Assembly: GCA_963377175.1 (NCBI GenBank)
Contig: CAUJNA010003805.1
Coordinates: 833,501-897,500 of the forward strand
DNA: 64,000 bases
DNA from: Effrenium voratum
Lineage: Eukaryota > Sar > Dinophyceae > Suessiales > Symbiodiniaceae
Reading direction: 5' to 3'
The translations under genes and the position numbers were made by a program. Under the pieces are notes generated by a model. The model did not search any database. It was given only the letters and a program-made list of their open reading frames with translations, and was not told the origin of the DNA. Numbering within the stretch: position 1 is the stretch's first letter; each line of letters starts with the position of its first letter. Below, one piece after another: positions 33,323 through 41,345 of the stretch.

Positions 33323-33541
33323 ATGTATACAAACAAAGACAAGCAAACCAAAATGCCATTGGAGAAGAAACTGACAAAAGAACCGTCAAAATACGATAAA
33401 CAATATAAGAATTTAGATTATGATACGTTAAAAGATATAGTTGATACAAAAAATAATTATTTAATAAATACTATAAAAAAAATACAACTTCAAATAATTC
33501 TACTACAATGCTTCCACAAGAAAAATATTAAAATAAAATAA
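33323..33541 (+). CDS. Small basic hypothetical protein
   Basis: 72 aa from 33323, or 62 aa from MPLEKK at 33353. Lysine-rich with a helical middle (LKDIVDTKNNYLINTIKKIQ). It fills the gap between the small zinc protein and the capsid gene. No recognised domain. The last 20 residues are of low complexity and may be read past a frameshift. Confidence 0.4.
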   Translation: MYTNKDKQTKMPLEKKLTKEPSKYDKQYKNLDYDTLKDIVDTKNNYLINTIKKIQLQIILLQCFHKKNIKIK

Positions 33542-33569
33542 ATAAATATAACTTTATCAAATATAAGTA

Positions 33570-35153
33570 ATGGATAATATAATTGCAGAAAGTGAAACTA
33601 CAATGATTAACTCGTTAAATTTTGGACTTCCAGAAACAGCACAATACATCACAGACAGAAGACACGTTAATTATTTTCCATCGGGTAGTAATGTCTATAA
33701 TCCAAATGCAGGAAACAAGAATATTAGATTTCATATATCAGGAGAAGACAACACATATATTGATTTATCTTCTATTCGTTTATTTGCAAATCTTCAAAAC
33801 ACCGACGGAACACGAAGTCACTTTTTACGACCGTTAGGTAATTTGTCATCCTTCTTCAGTCGTTATAGATGCACTGTAGGCGGGCAACAAGTTCAAGATA
33901 TTATTGAATGCAATAGGCACTGTGAATTGTATAATTATTTTAAAAGTCAAGATGCTAGAGATATGGACGATTTAGAAAGTAGCGCTAATCCTCGTTGGGA
34001 TGATGACTGGCGACATACATATGCTACTGGACTGGCAGAAATGTTAGATGTCAATAAACGAACCAATCCCGCTGCCGACCCCGAGGCAGTTACATTTCCA
34101 ACTACAAAAGACCACAACAACTGGGGAGACTTAACATCGCGATATACTCGCCATTCAGTAGCAGGAATTCCCGGCGCTAATGGTTATATGAGATTAGGAC
34201 ATAAACCAGTATGCGGATTGTTAGAAAGCAATTATTATTTACCTCTTCGTTATGCTCCACTTGAACTGGAATTTACACTTGTATCAGATGAACATATCCC
34301 AGTCATTACACCATTTGCTAAAACCGATGACAATGTTCATATTGATGCAAATGGTTATTATTTCACAACTGGAGACACCAGCACCTCGTTCGAATTGAAT
34401 AACGTAATCATTCGTGCCGAGTGCATAAGCCTCGACAATACGGTCAATAATAACATAATAAAACATTTGTTAGAGGGTCAAAGTTTGAAATTAGTTTTTC
34501 CAATGTATCACACTATGACGCAATCATTCAACGCGGCAGGAACTGAAACTAATATGAACATTGTTAAATCCGCTTCTAAATTAAATGGTTGTTTCATTAC
34601 TCTGTATCGCCCACCAAGAGCAGGTGTAGATGCTGATAATAATAATTACTACAGACACGATAATTATATTTATAAGAGATGAAACTATTTTTACAATCCT
34701 ATGATTAACTCCCGTATCTTTGATGGTGCTGACCCTGATGGCGCTGGTCGTGAGCGTTTCCGCGGTAAAGGCTTTCAAAATCCTGAATTAGATTTGACTT
34801 GGCAATTACAAATTAATAATAAGACATATCCAGAGTTTGAATGCCAGAGCCTAGCCGAGAGTGCCTACTACCTCCGAAGAACATTACACTATTGGAACCC
34901 TGACCAAGATGCCTTTAGCATTTCCTACAAGCGCTACAGAGAAGACAAGTTCGTTATTGGTATATCGTTTGAGAAAATGGCAGATACTAATTTTACTGGA
35001 CAGAATACTAAAATGGGAGGTTTACTCGTTTTTAAATTGAAAGGGTCTAACAGAGCACTGACAACTGATGAAGATGTGCGTGAGGTGTTTGTGCATATGG
35101 TCTCTGAAAGTGTGTTAGAGCTCAGGGAAAGTGGCTCAGTACTTTTTGATTAA
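33570..35153 (+). pseudogene. Major capsid protein (double-jelly-roll type), one in-frame TGA
   Basis: Main shell protein of the virion. Frame 33570-35153 codes for 527 positions, broken only by TGA at 34680-34682; the two halves (370 aa and ~156 aa) are in the same frame with no indel. The N-terminal half has FPSGSNVYNP, KNIRFHISGEDNTYIDL and FFSRYRCTVGGQQVQDI; the C-terminal part has a FECQSLAESAYYL segment and ends VHMVSESVLELRESG, patterns typical of Polinton-like virus capsid proteins. The length fits a double jelly roll. The GC content is a little higher than in neighbouring genes. It could be a recent nonsense mutation; recoding of TGA is considered and rejected below. Confidence 0.88.
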
Positions 35154-35221
35154 GCCGGACAACTCAACATAATTTAAATACTATTAATTACTATATAAAG
35201 ACAAAACTAATATAGTAATTA

Positions 35222-35847
35222 ATGGCAGAAGTTGGTAAGAAAGACTTTAAGAACGCTAAAATATACTGCATCAGAAATAGTATGACTGATGACATTTACA
35301 TTGGAAGCACTACACAACCATGAAGCAAAAGAATGGTCGCTCATAGGTCAAGAAGTGGTAAAGATACATATTTGAAGTATATGATTTACAGCAAAATGAA
35401 TGAAATTGGTAAGGAACATTTCTACATAAGAAAAATACAAGACTGTCCTGATTGTAAAAATGTGGAATATTTACGCAAAATTGAAGGCGAGTGGATAAGA
35501 AGACTCGGAACATTGAATGGATGTATTGCGGGACGAACATATAAACAATGGTGTAAAGAAAACAAAGATGTCATCCGTGAAATCAAAAAGAAAACATACC
35601 AGAAAAACAGAGAACAAATACTGCAAGACAAAAAACAATATTACCAAGACAACAAGGATGACATAATACAAAGACGTAAAGCAACATTTGAATGCGAATG
35701 CGGCAGTGTTATTCAGACATTGAAAAGGCAAGACATTTAAAATCAAAACGTCATCAAGCATATGAACAACAAAATAATAATATTCTAATTAATAATATAG
35801 AAAATGTATCGTCATCACAAGAAGAATGCGAAGAAAAATCAAGGTAA
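35222..35847 (+). pseudogene. GIY-YIG endonuclease with zinc C-terminus, broken
   Basis: The ATG at 35222 opens AKIYCIRNS and DDIYIGSTTQP, the two core strands of a GIY-YIG nuclease, with SKRMVAHRS, an arginine and HFYIRKI after it and EGEWIRRLGTLNG, which holds the expected catalytic glutamate. The C-terminus has a FECECG zinc pair; a frameshift near 35728 leads to ARHLKSKRHQ, supplying two histidines, and an end at 35847. An in-frame TGA at 35321-35323 falls inside the nuclease core. The total would be ~208 aa. GIY-YIG enzymes make single-strand nicks or double-strand cuts; in mobile elements they act in homing or genome processing. Confidence 0.8.
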
Positions 35848-35869
35848 AGTATGTTTACAATCATCACAA

Positions 35870-36121
35870 ATGAAATACAGTCCCTACGAGTTAAGAGATA
35901 CAACATATTTAGAACACCTACACGAACAAATGAAGCTAAGAAATTCACAAGAAGCATCAGTAGCATTAAGGAAAAAGATTGACGAAGGAAATAAGAGAGC
36001 AAACTATGTAAATGAGCTGGATAGAATGATGGGTGAATTATACCGTCCTAACTTACCACATGCAACAAAAGAACATTTAAATACATGGTATGAAGATACA
36101 AAAAAGTTAATATTTACTTAA
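35870..36121 (+). CDS. Small helical hypothetical protein
   Basis: 83 aa from MKYSPYELRD at 35870, chosen over a frame start at 35804 that overlaps the end of the nuclease gene. Predicted mostly helical and charged (LEHLHEQMKLRNSQ, ELDRMMGELYRP). No domain was recognised. It is intact and sits at the start of the structural-type gene block. A hairpin follows its stop codon at 36133-36152. Confidence 0.55.
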   Translation: MKYSPYELRDTTYLEHLHEQMKLRNSQEASVALRKKIDEGNKRANYVNELDRMMGELYRPNLPHATKEHLNTWYEDTKKLIFT

Positions 36122-36132
36122 CATATATTAAT

Positions 36133-36152
36133 ATTGTATGATTTTATACAAT
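36133..36152. terminator. Hairpin after the small helical gene
   Basis: ATTGTAT and ATACAAT form a perfect 7-bp stem with a 6-nt loop, 11 bp after the stop codon at 36121. It could end or stabilise the upstream transcript; the function is inferred. Confidence 0.4.
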
Positions 36153-36224
36153 AAATCATTATTATTAATAATATTTTTCACAAACATAGTATTAACAATA
36201 TTTTCTAATTAATATTATATCAAT

Positions 36225-37235
36225 ATGGCAACTACAGCAAGCTTAGAATTAGTAAATCCATATGCGAAATTTGGCTTGAAACGACGACCTACTTATGAAG
36301 AAATCGCTAATTTAATAGGCGAGAATGATTTAATAACGGGAAAACTACCTAACCGAGATGCTACCTTTTTTAAAGCAAGTCCTCAGGGTAGTTTTTTTGA
36401 TGGAAGCGACCATTTAGAATTATTGAAAGACCAAGAGATGAGAATATTAGACAGACAAATGAGAGAGGCAATGATGAAACAAGAAGCACGCAGAAACGGG
36501 CATACTTATGCAGTTCACAAAATGAATGCAGAAACACCAGTCCAAGCAAACGCTGATGCAATAAATGATGAATATGACTTTTCCACACCACAACAAACGG
36601 CAAGACAACACGAGGCAATGGTAGATACACAATTACAAGATATAGCAACTGCAACAAAGCGGAAAGCGGAAGAAGTAGGCAGAGCAATGGCATCAAATTT
36701 AAGAGAGATGGGCGGGACATTATTTCATAGAATGGTGGCAAACAGACAATCAGCACCAACCGAACCACGACAAGCGCCAGCAGGTAGAGCAGTAGCAGAC
36801 GACCAGCAAACAATGCGCGTAGAAGATGTTGAACTATCACCTCAAGCAGTAGATGACAATTTTTACGCGACACCAGTTCAACAAGCAACAGGAGCATCAA
36901 GTTCAACAGCCCAACAACCACCACCATTGCCAATGACGCCATTATTTAAAACAACAATAGATAATACTACTAGTCCTGTTTACTGGAAAGAAAACCCTAA
37001 TTTAACAGTAAATGATATTAAATTTCAATTTTATTTAAGAGGAATTCAAGTGCCAGAAGAAAGCGAAATACAAGAAGAATTGAAACACAAAGGAAGAGGC
37101 AAGGCGAGAACATACAAACAATATTTAGTGGATATGATTTTAGACACTATTGATAATGGCGGTTGGATAGTAAATTTAAGCAAGGGTAGAATAGAAGAAC
37201 TCAAGGCAAGTTTTAAGGGCAAAGGTAAGAAATAA
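36225..37235 (+). CDS. Hypothetical structural-type protein with SAP-like C-terminus
   Basis: Intact 336 aa, starting MATTASLELVNPY. The first ~70 residues look folded (GLKRRPTYEEIANLIGEN, PQGSFFDGSDHLELL). The middle is helical then disordered and Gln/Ala/Pro-rich (QATGASSSTAQQPPPLP). The last 90 residues (NDIKFQFYLRGIQVP and RTYKQYLVDMILD) resemble a SAP-type helix-turn-helix that binds DNA, followed by a lysine-rich tail (FKGKGKK). Position between capsid and ATPase genes suggests a virion core or DNA-condensing role. This is inference; no homologue is named with confidence. Confidence 0.65.
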   Translation: MATTASLELVNPYAKFGLKRRPTYEEIANLIGENDLITGKLPNRDATFFKASPQGSFFDGSDHLELLKDQEMRILDRQMREAMMKQEARRNGHTYAVHKMNAETPVQANADAINDEYDFSTPQQTARQHEAMVDTQLQDIATATKRKAEEVGRAMASNLREMGGTLFHRMVANRQSAPTEPRQAPAGRAVADDQQTMRVEDVELSPQAVDDNFYATPVQQATGASSSTAQQPPPLPMTPLFKTTIDNTTSPVYWKENPNLTVNDIKFQFYLRGIQVPEESEIQEELKHKGRGKARTYKQYLVDMILDTIDNGGWIVNLSKGRIEELKASFKGKGKK

Positions 37236-37261
37236 AAATATAAATAATATTAATAATAATA

Positions 37262-38065
37262 ATGATACTATTAACTAAAAATATACTGAAAAGAACGAAG
37301 AAGAAATTCAATGATAAATATGATGATGATGATAGTTTTTCAATACATAACCTAATGAAACCAAACACACCAACAACAATACAACCACCGAAACTGATGA
37401 AAAAGGGCATACCGAGAGAATTTATTGACATTGCAACCAACACAGATATTATTGCTACAGCAACCAGACAGACTGACGAAAAGTTATATAATGGTGCAAA
37501 CCAACCATTAAATATGACATTTGAAGCGTTTAAGGTAAAGGAAAACCAGGACAATATGTTTCAAATAATGCTTAAAAACTGTTGGCACAACACATACAAA
37601 AGGAATGAACCAACAAGAACACAAGCAACACAAACACTGAAAAACCAACGCGACGCAATGGTGTCAGCCTTTACTGAAATGCTCGACAACAACAAACCAC
37701 CAGAACCACCGCCAAAGAAACCAGACGAGGATGACAGCGATGAAGAAGAAAAGAAGTTCAAACTGACAAAAATGATAGAAATAATGCTACACAACGGCGC
37801 TACAGTAGCAGATATAATATTAAACTTATCACATAGCGCAATTGCAACAACAATAAATATCGCAGATTTAGTCAATCAAATAACAGCAGGAAATGCACAA
37901 AGTAGCGGTAGCAATTTGTCAAATGAAGCTATTAGTGTTCATAGTTCTCCACCTATTACTGTCCATAGTTCTTCATCTGAAAGTCCAACAGAAATACCAG
38001 CACCAACTGAAGACGAAGAAGAAGAACCACAAAAAGATAATTTTGACAAAATAAAATCTTCTTAA
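37262..38065 (+). CDS. Hypothetical protein with acidic low-complexity segments
   Basis: Intact 267 aa. Basic start (LLTKNILKRTKKKFNDKY), an acidic patch (YDDDDS), a middle with possible folded region (FMFQIMLKN-like, MLKNCWHNTYK), a strongly acidic stretch (PDEDDSDEEEKK), a helical hydrophobic region (GATVADIILNLSHSA) and a Ser/Glu-rich disordered tail. No domain was recognised. It lies 26 bp after the SAP-like gene and 11 bp before the next gene, so the three form one transcription block. Confidence 0.6.
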   Translation: MILLTKNILKRTKKKFNDKYDDDDSFSIHNLMKPNTPTTIQPPKLMKKGIPREFIDIATNTDIIATATRQTDEKLYNGANQPLNMTFEAFKVKENQDNMFQIMLKNCWHNTYKRNEPTRTQATQTLKNQRDAMVSAFTEMLDNNKPPEPPPKKPDEDDSDEEEKKFKLTKMIEIMLHNGATVADIILNLSHSAIATTINIADLVNQITAGNAQSSGSNLSNEAISVHSSPPITVHSSSSESPTEIPAPTEDEEEEPQKDNFDKIKSS

Positions 38066-38076
38066 TATCATATATA

Positions 38077-38304
38077 ATGGGTTCAAGTAAATCAAAACCA
38101 GTAGAAATTGATGATGAAGAGGCTATTAAAGTAATAAAAAATATAGATGTAAATACGATAAGTGAAATGTCAAGAATTGATATTCTACAAATAAATTCAT
38201 TGAAAGCAATAATCAATAGATTAGAGAGAGTTAATGAATGTAAAAAAGATAAAATATATTATAAATTGCCTGCTCTCAATCTTTGTAGCTATTCATTATT
38301 CTAA
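38077..38304 (+). CDS. Small protein with possible N-myristoylation signal
   Basis: Intact 75 aa. It begins MGSSKSKPVE, where Gly2 with Ser at position 6 (MGxxxS-like) fits an N-myristoylation signal followed by basic residues, suggesting membrane attachment in a eukaryotic host. The rest is helical and charged (EEAIKVIKNI, LKAIINRLERV). No domain was recognised. It ends 1 bp before a hairpin shared with the convergent gene at 38335. Confidence 0.5.
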   Translation: MGSSKSKPVEIDDEEAIKVIKNIDVNTISEMSRIDILQINSLKAIINRLERVNECKKDKIYYKLPALNLCSYSLF

Positions 38305-38339
38305 ATTGATAATATTAAAACATAATTGATATTATTAAT
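38305..38339. terminator. Hairpin between convergent genes
   Basis: ATTGATAATAT and ATATTATTAAT pair at 10 of 11 positions around a 13-nt loop, exactly between the stop codons of the convergent genes at 38077 (+) and 38335 (-). It is a likely two-way 3'-end signal. Confidence 0.45.
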
Positions 38340-38568
38340 TGTTATCATAATCTGTCATTTCACTTTCGGGTAATTTTGTTGAGGCATTGCTACACATATC
38401 ATGTATTAAATCTTCTTCATCAACAAAATTATTTTGAAATCTTAATAATTCCTCGTCTGTTGGTCGTCTTTTTAACACTTTATAAAGTTTATGTATCCAA
38501 GAATTAGTATGAAAATTATAATTACCTTTACGATACAATCCACCACATCTACATAGTTTCATTGGCAT
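38335..38568 (-). CDS. Small CxC...H...H zinc-type protein
   Basis: Intact 77 aa. C6, C8, H20 and H26 (KLCRCGGLYRKG, NFHTNSWIHK) give CxC-x11-H-x5-H, the same kind of zinc motif as in the 147-aa protein and the GIY-YIG tail. The second half is acidic (NFVDEEDLIHDM). It lies 29 bp after the ATPase gene on the same strand. The function is unknown; nucleic-acid binding or nuclease-associated use is inferred from the GIY-YIG fusion. Confidence 0.6.
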   Translation of the reverse strand: MPMKLCRCGGLYRKGNYNFHTNSWIHKLYKVLKRRPTDEELLRFQNNFVDEEDLIHDMCSNASTKLPESEMTDYDNN

Positions 38569-38597
38569 ATTATTATATTATATTAATTAGAATATCT

Positions 38598-39363
38598 TTA
38601 TTCATCATTTGTAATTTGAAATGCCTGTTCAAAATTGATATGACTCATTTTGTTAATGTCTTTTGAATTCATATTCACGTAGAAAAAATAATATGGAGCA
38701 AAATTAACGGCTTGATGATACATATCTAATAATTGCTGCTTGTCAACAATGGCACTATTTTCTTCAATAAAACTCATTAATTCACTGGCATTTTTCAACC
38801 TAAAAATGAGTAAAAGAACTGGCATTTAAACGAATGATAGGCGCTAAAACATTGTATTTTTGTGTTGAACAAATTACGCTTACTGCATCGTGCCTACCTC
38901 TTGCAAATAATCCATGTAATAATTTACTATATCTAACAAATTTAGGATCGTCGGCATGATCGTCTATAACGATTAATATTGAATGTAGTGTCTTTATCTT
39001 TTTAGATTTCATATAATTAATTATTTTCTTCTGTCTTTCAATTACATTTTCTAAATCACTTGGATTATAATTATCAAAATAATTTTGTTCTTTTTCATCA
39101 TCCACGTGCAATTCGTCCCTGATGTATTTTTTTATTTCTGTAAATGTAGGGTCGTTATGGACACTGGGTGAAAATATAAATATTCTCGCAAATGAATTTC
39201 TATAAACATTCAATATTAAATTTTGAATAAGGACAGTCTTACCGCCTGTCGAAGAAGCAACTATAATACTTCTAAATGGTAATTTTGGCACGTGCTCATA
39301 TTTGGATTGCTTGAATTCATATTCAGTTATGTTTATTGGTTTTGTTATTGGAACATCTGTCAT
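38598..39363 (-). pseudogene. A32/FtsK-type genome-packaging ATPase, one frameshift
   Basis: Would pump DNA into capsids. From the ATG at 39363: Walker A variant VASSTGGKT (residues 35-43), Walker B ILIVIDDHADD (129-139), a conserved arginine region (GLFARGRHD) and the STQKYNVLAPIIRLNASS segment typical of this family. After NASS the frame breaks at about 38808-38818; the other frame continues LLIFRLKNASELMSFIEE to 38598. The joined length would be ~254 aa, normal for PLV/NCLDV ATPases. It may be a real deletion or an error; only one break. Confidence 0.88.
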
Positions 39364-39423
39364 AGTTGATATTAAAGATATATAGAAAATTATATTTAAA
39401 AATTAACTTGTAATTAATAGTAA

Positions 39424-39611
39424 ATGGAACATCATTTTTATGATATGCTGGTGGCGAATATCATAAAAATGGAACAGGTTGTCGCGAAGCTTCGGGAGGC
39501 ATGGCCGATTCGTCCATTGTTTCAATCAATAAAGCATTGAAGCTAATTAGTTTGATGCATTGTAAAGAAAACCCCAAGTGCTGTGCCCCACCAATATTAT
39601 ATTATGCATGA
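39424..39611 (+). other. Short open stretches, possible gene remnant
   Basis: Two overlapping frames: 38 codons from the ATG at 39424 (MEHHFYDML) and 55 codons at 39444-39611 with YAGGEYHKNGTG, ASGGMADSSI and CKENPKCCAPP. The Gly/Cys content looks coding-like but nothing is recognised. This is where a missing protease or another small gene could have been; I cannot show it. Confidence 0.3.
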
Positions 39612-39651
39612 AAATAATAAGATTAGATAACTATTTTATCTTATTATTTAT

Positions 39652-39747
39652 ATGAATAGGAGTTATTCAAATTATATTAATATAATAGATGAAGTAGAGA
39701 ATATAGAACAAGTAATAATAACTGACAATAGAATTAAAAAATGCTGA
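39652..39747 (+). other. Very short open frame (31 codons), possible remnant
   Basis: ATG at 39652 opens MNRSYSNYINIIDEVENIEQ and ends at TGA (39745-39747). Beyond the stop the same frame stays open for about 30 codons (YYSLEILKLGIQYIK). It could be one small gene with a nonsense codon. Confidence 0.3.
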
Positions 39748-39817
39748 TATTATTCATTAGAAATACTTAAGCTAGGAATACAATATATCAAAAATAAGAA
39801 TGTAAATATTAATATAA

Positions 39818-40135
39818 ATGGGAAAAAAGAAAAATAGTAAAGGCAAAGAAAGACCAATGCCAGATATTGAAGCACGGAAAGAAACAGCAGAAAGTGTTAA
39901 ATCACTGGGCGAAAGTAAGGCTATAAAATGTGATAAATGTAATCACGTAATGAATTTTAAAAATGAATTGACAGTAGATAAGAAAGGCGGAGTGAAGGTT
40001 AGTTGTATTCCTTGTATGTTTTCTTATAAAAGCTCAGATAAAGATTTAAATATTAAGAAAAACACAGGTGGTGATATGGTTGTTGAAACTAATGAACATT
40101 TGATTAATGTTAGCTTTAACAGGGACATAAGTTAG
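39818..40135 (+). CDS. Small zinc-ribbon-like protein
   Basis: Intact 105 aa. A lysine-rich start (MGKKKNSKGKERP) is followed by two CxxC pairs, KCDKCN (C38, C41) and SCIPCM (C63, C66), about 21 residues apart, with a beta-strand pattern between, as in zinc ribbons. The C-terminus is uncharged to acidic (GGDMVVETNEHLI). Zinc ribbons of this size can act in transcription or DNA binding; no specific family was recognised. It shares the right end with the coiled-coil gene. Confidence 0.6.
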   Translation: MGKKKNSKGKERPMPDIEARKETAESVKSLGESKAIKCDKCNHVMNFKNELTVDKKGGVKVSCIPCMFSYKSSDKDLNIKKNTGGDMVVETNEHLINVSFNRDIS

Positions 40136-40215
40136 TATTTAAAGAGTAGATTTAACATAAGTGCACTTTATAATTAAATAATTAAATAAATAATAATCTA
40201 AATAAATATATAGTA

Positions 40216-40518
40216 ATGTCTGAAAATGAGAATTATACTATTAATGATTTAATGAAGAAGATAACATTAATTGGTAAGAATATCAAAAACTTAAATGATA
40301 TGATTAAATCCATTGATGACAAAATGAAACCAGTTGAACGCGAACAACAAAGCAACGAAGAGAAGGAGAAAATAGAACAGATATTTCAAGCAAAATCTAT
40401 AGGAAGACCATCGGGCGACTACCCTACAAAGCAAAAGAAATACTGTGAAATGTTGAATACAGGAAAAATCAAACAACCAAAGCAACAAACATTAGAGTTT
40501 TATAAAATTTCAACATGA
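40216..40518 (+). CDS. Small coiled-coil protein with conserved GRPSG tail
   Basis: Intact 100 aa. The first ~55 residues form a likely coiled coil (LMKKITLIGKNIKNLNDMIKSI). The end GRPSGDYPTKQKKY and LNTGKIKQPKQQTL looks like a conserved lysine-rich DNA- or protein-binding tail. No named domain. It is the last gene before the 23-bp repeats and right TIR. Confidence 0.6.
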   Translation: MSENENYTINDLMKKITLIGKNIKNLNDMIKSIDDKMKPVEREQQSNEEKEKIEQIFQAKSIGRPSGDYPTKQKKYCEMLNTGKIKQPKQQTLEFYKIST

Positions 40519-40689
40519 TGATGGAGTATATGTATTATTTGAATAATTAATATCTAAGTAATTCTAACAATATGAATTTATTAGAATTATTTAGCAACAA
40601 GACCTATATAAAATACCTAGTGGTTTAATATTGGACACTTTGATGAGTTTGACGGCTTAAGGATTTTGAGTTTGGAGTTGGAAGTATCA

Positions 40690-40855
40690 GGTGTGCGATA
40701 CTAGTAGTATCAATTGAACGATACTGGTAGTATCATTTGAACGATACTGGTGGTATCATTTGAACGATATTGGTGGTATCATTTGAACGATACTGGTGGT
40801 ATCATTTGAACGATACTGGTAGTATCATTTGAACGATACTGGTAGCAGTATATAG
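40690..40855. repeat. 23-bp direct repeats with internal dyad near the right end
   Basis: About six to seven tandem copies of a 23-bp unit, GTATCATTTGAACGATACTGGTG, with small variations. GTATC and GATAC within each unit are inverted repeats, so each unit is a possible protein-binding dyad. The array ends 4 bp before the right TIR and has no partner at the left end. Confidence 0.85.
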
Positions 40856-40859
40856 CTTT

Positions 40860-41345
40860 ACCATACTATAATAATAACATTTATACCCCTATATGTTATA
40901 ATTATAATGTAAGTATAGCGTTTTATATATTGAAGATTAAGATCATACAAGGAGCACCACACGCAACTTCGGAATATCCAAATTTTGAAAAATGATTAAT
41001 TATTAAGTCTCCTCATTGAATTGTTGAAAATGTTGTTTCTTATTGAATAATTCTTCTTAAAATGCTATATATATATATATTTATCTCTTTTGAAAAAATA
41101 TATTTTCTAAACTTTTTTGGAAAATATGTGTTTTTGAAAATAAACATGTTTAGGTGTATTGAATTTTTCAAAAAATAATTCAATTTTCGTTTTGGTATGC
41201 TGTACTAAAAACTGTTTTTATCAAAATGTGTTTAGACTGTTTCAAAACATGTTTTAAAATGGTTGTTTTGGGGCGCTTATTCGAAAAATGCAAAAAAACC
41301 CTAGGGTGGACCCTAGACTTTTGAGTTCGAAAAAAGTTGCGCATG
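40860..41345. repeat. Right terminal inverted repeat (~486 bp)
   Basis: The reverse complement matches 17335-17846 over its whole length, with scattered substitutions and small indels. It ends AAAAAAGTTGCGCATG at the host junction. It lacks the ~34 bp hairpin segment of the left copy. Confidence 0.92.

Larger units (their letters stand above)
17335..41345. mobile_element. Endogenous Polinton-like virus (integrated, decayed)
   Basis: A ~24.0 kb AT-rich block bounded by ~0.5 kb terminal inverted repeats and encoding capsid, penton-like protein, packaging ATPase, rve integrase, polymerase-helicase, GIY-YIG nuclease, lipase-like and S74-fibre-like proteins. TIRs plus an rve integrase plus a double-jelly-roll capsid module define Polinton/Maverick-type and Polinton-like virus elements. 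Genes are densely packed, with intergenic gaps mostly under 150 bp, unlike the flanks. Many genes are broken by stops or frameshifts and one carries a nested 2.7 kb insertion, so this copy is unlikely to be infectious by itself. No convincing 5-6 bp target duplication is visible; with termini set at ATGCGC the bases GCC lie on both sides, which is weak evidence. An adenain-type protease gene was not recognised. Confidence 0.93.

Noticed and set aside
33570..35323. Reading TGA as tryptophan because the capsid and GIY-YIG genes are each broken by TGA
   Set aside because: Other genes in the element carry TAA stops and frameshifts as well, and intact genes have no internal TGA, so decay explains the data better than a changed code.
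36370..36942. 190-codon minus-strand frame opposite the 336-aa gene
   Set aside because: It is leucine-rich shadow coding of a Gln/Ala-rich gene, with no domain and no start context.
40690..40855. 23-bp repeats as a CRISPR array
   Set aside because: The units are contiguous, with no unique spacers, and the setting is eukaryotic.
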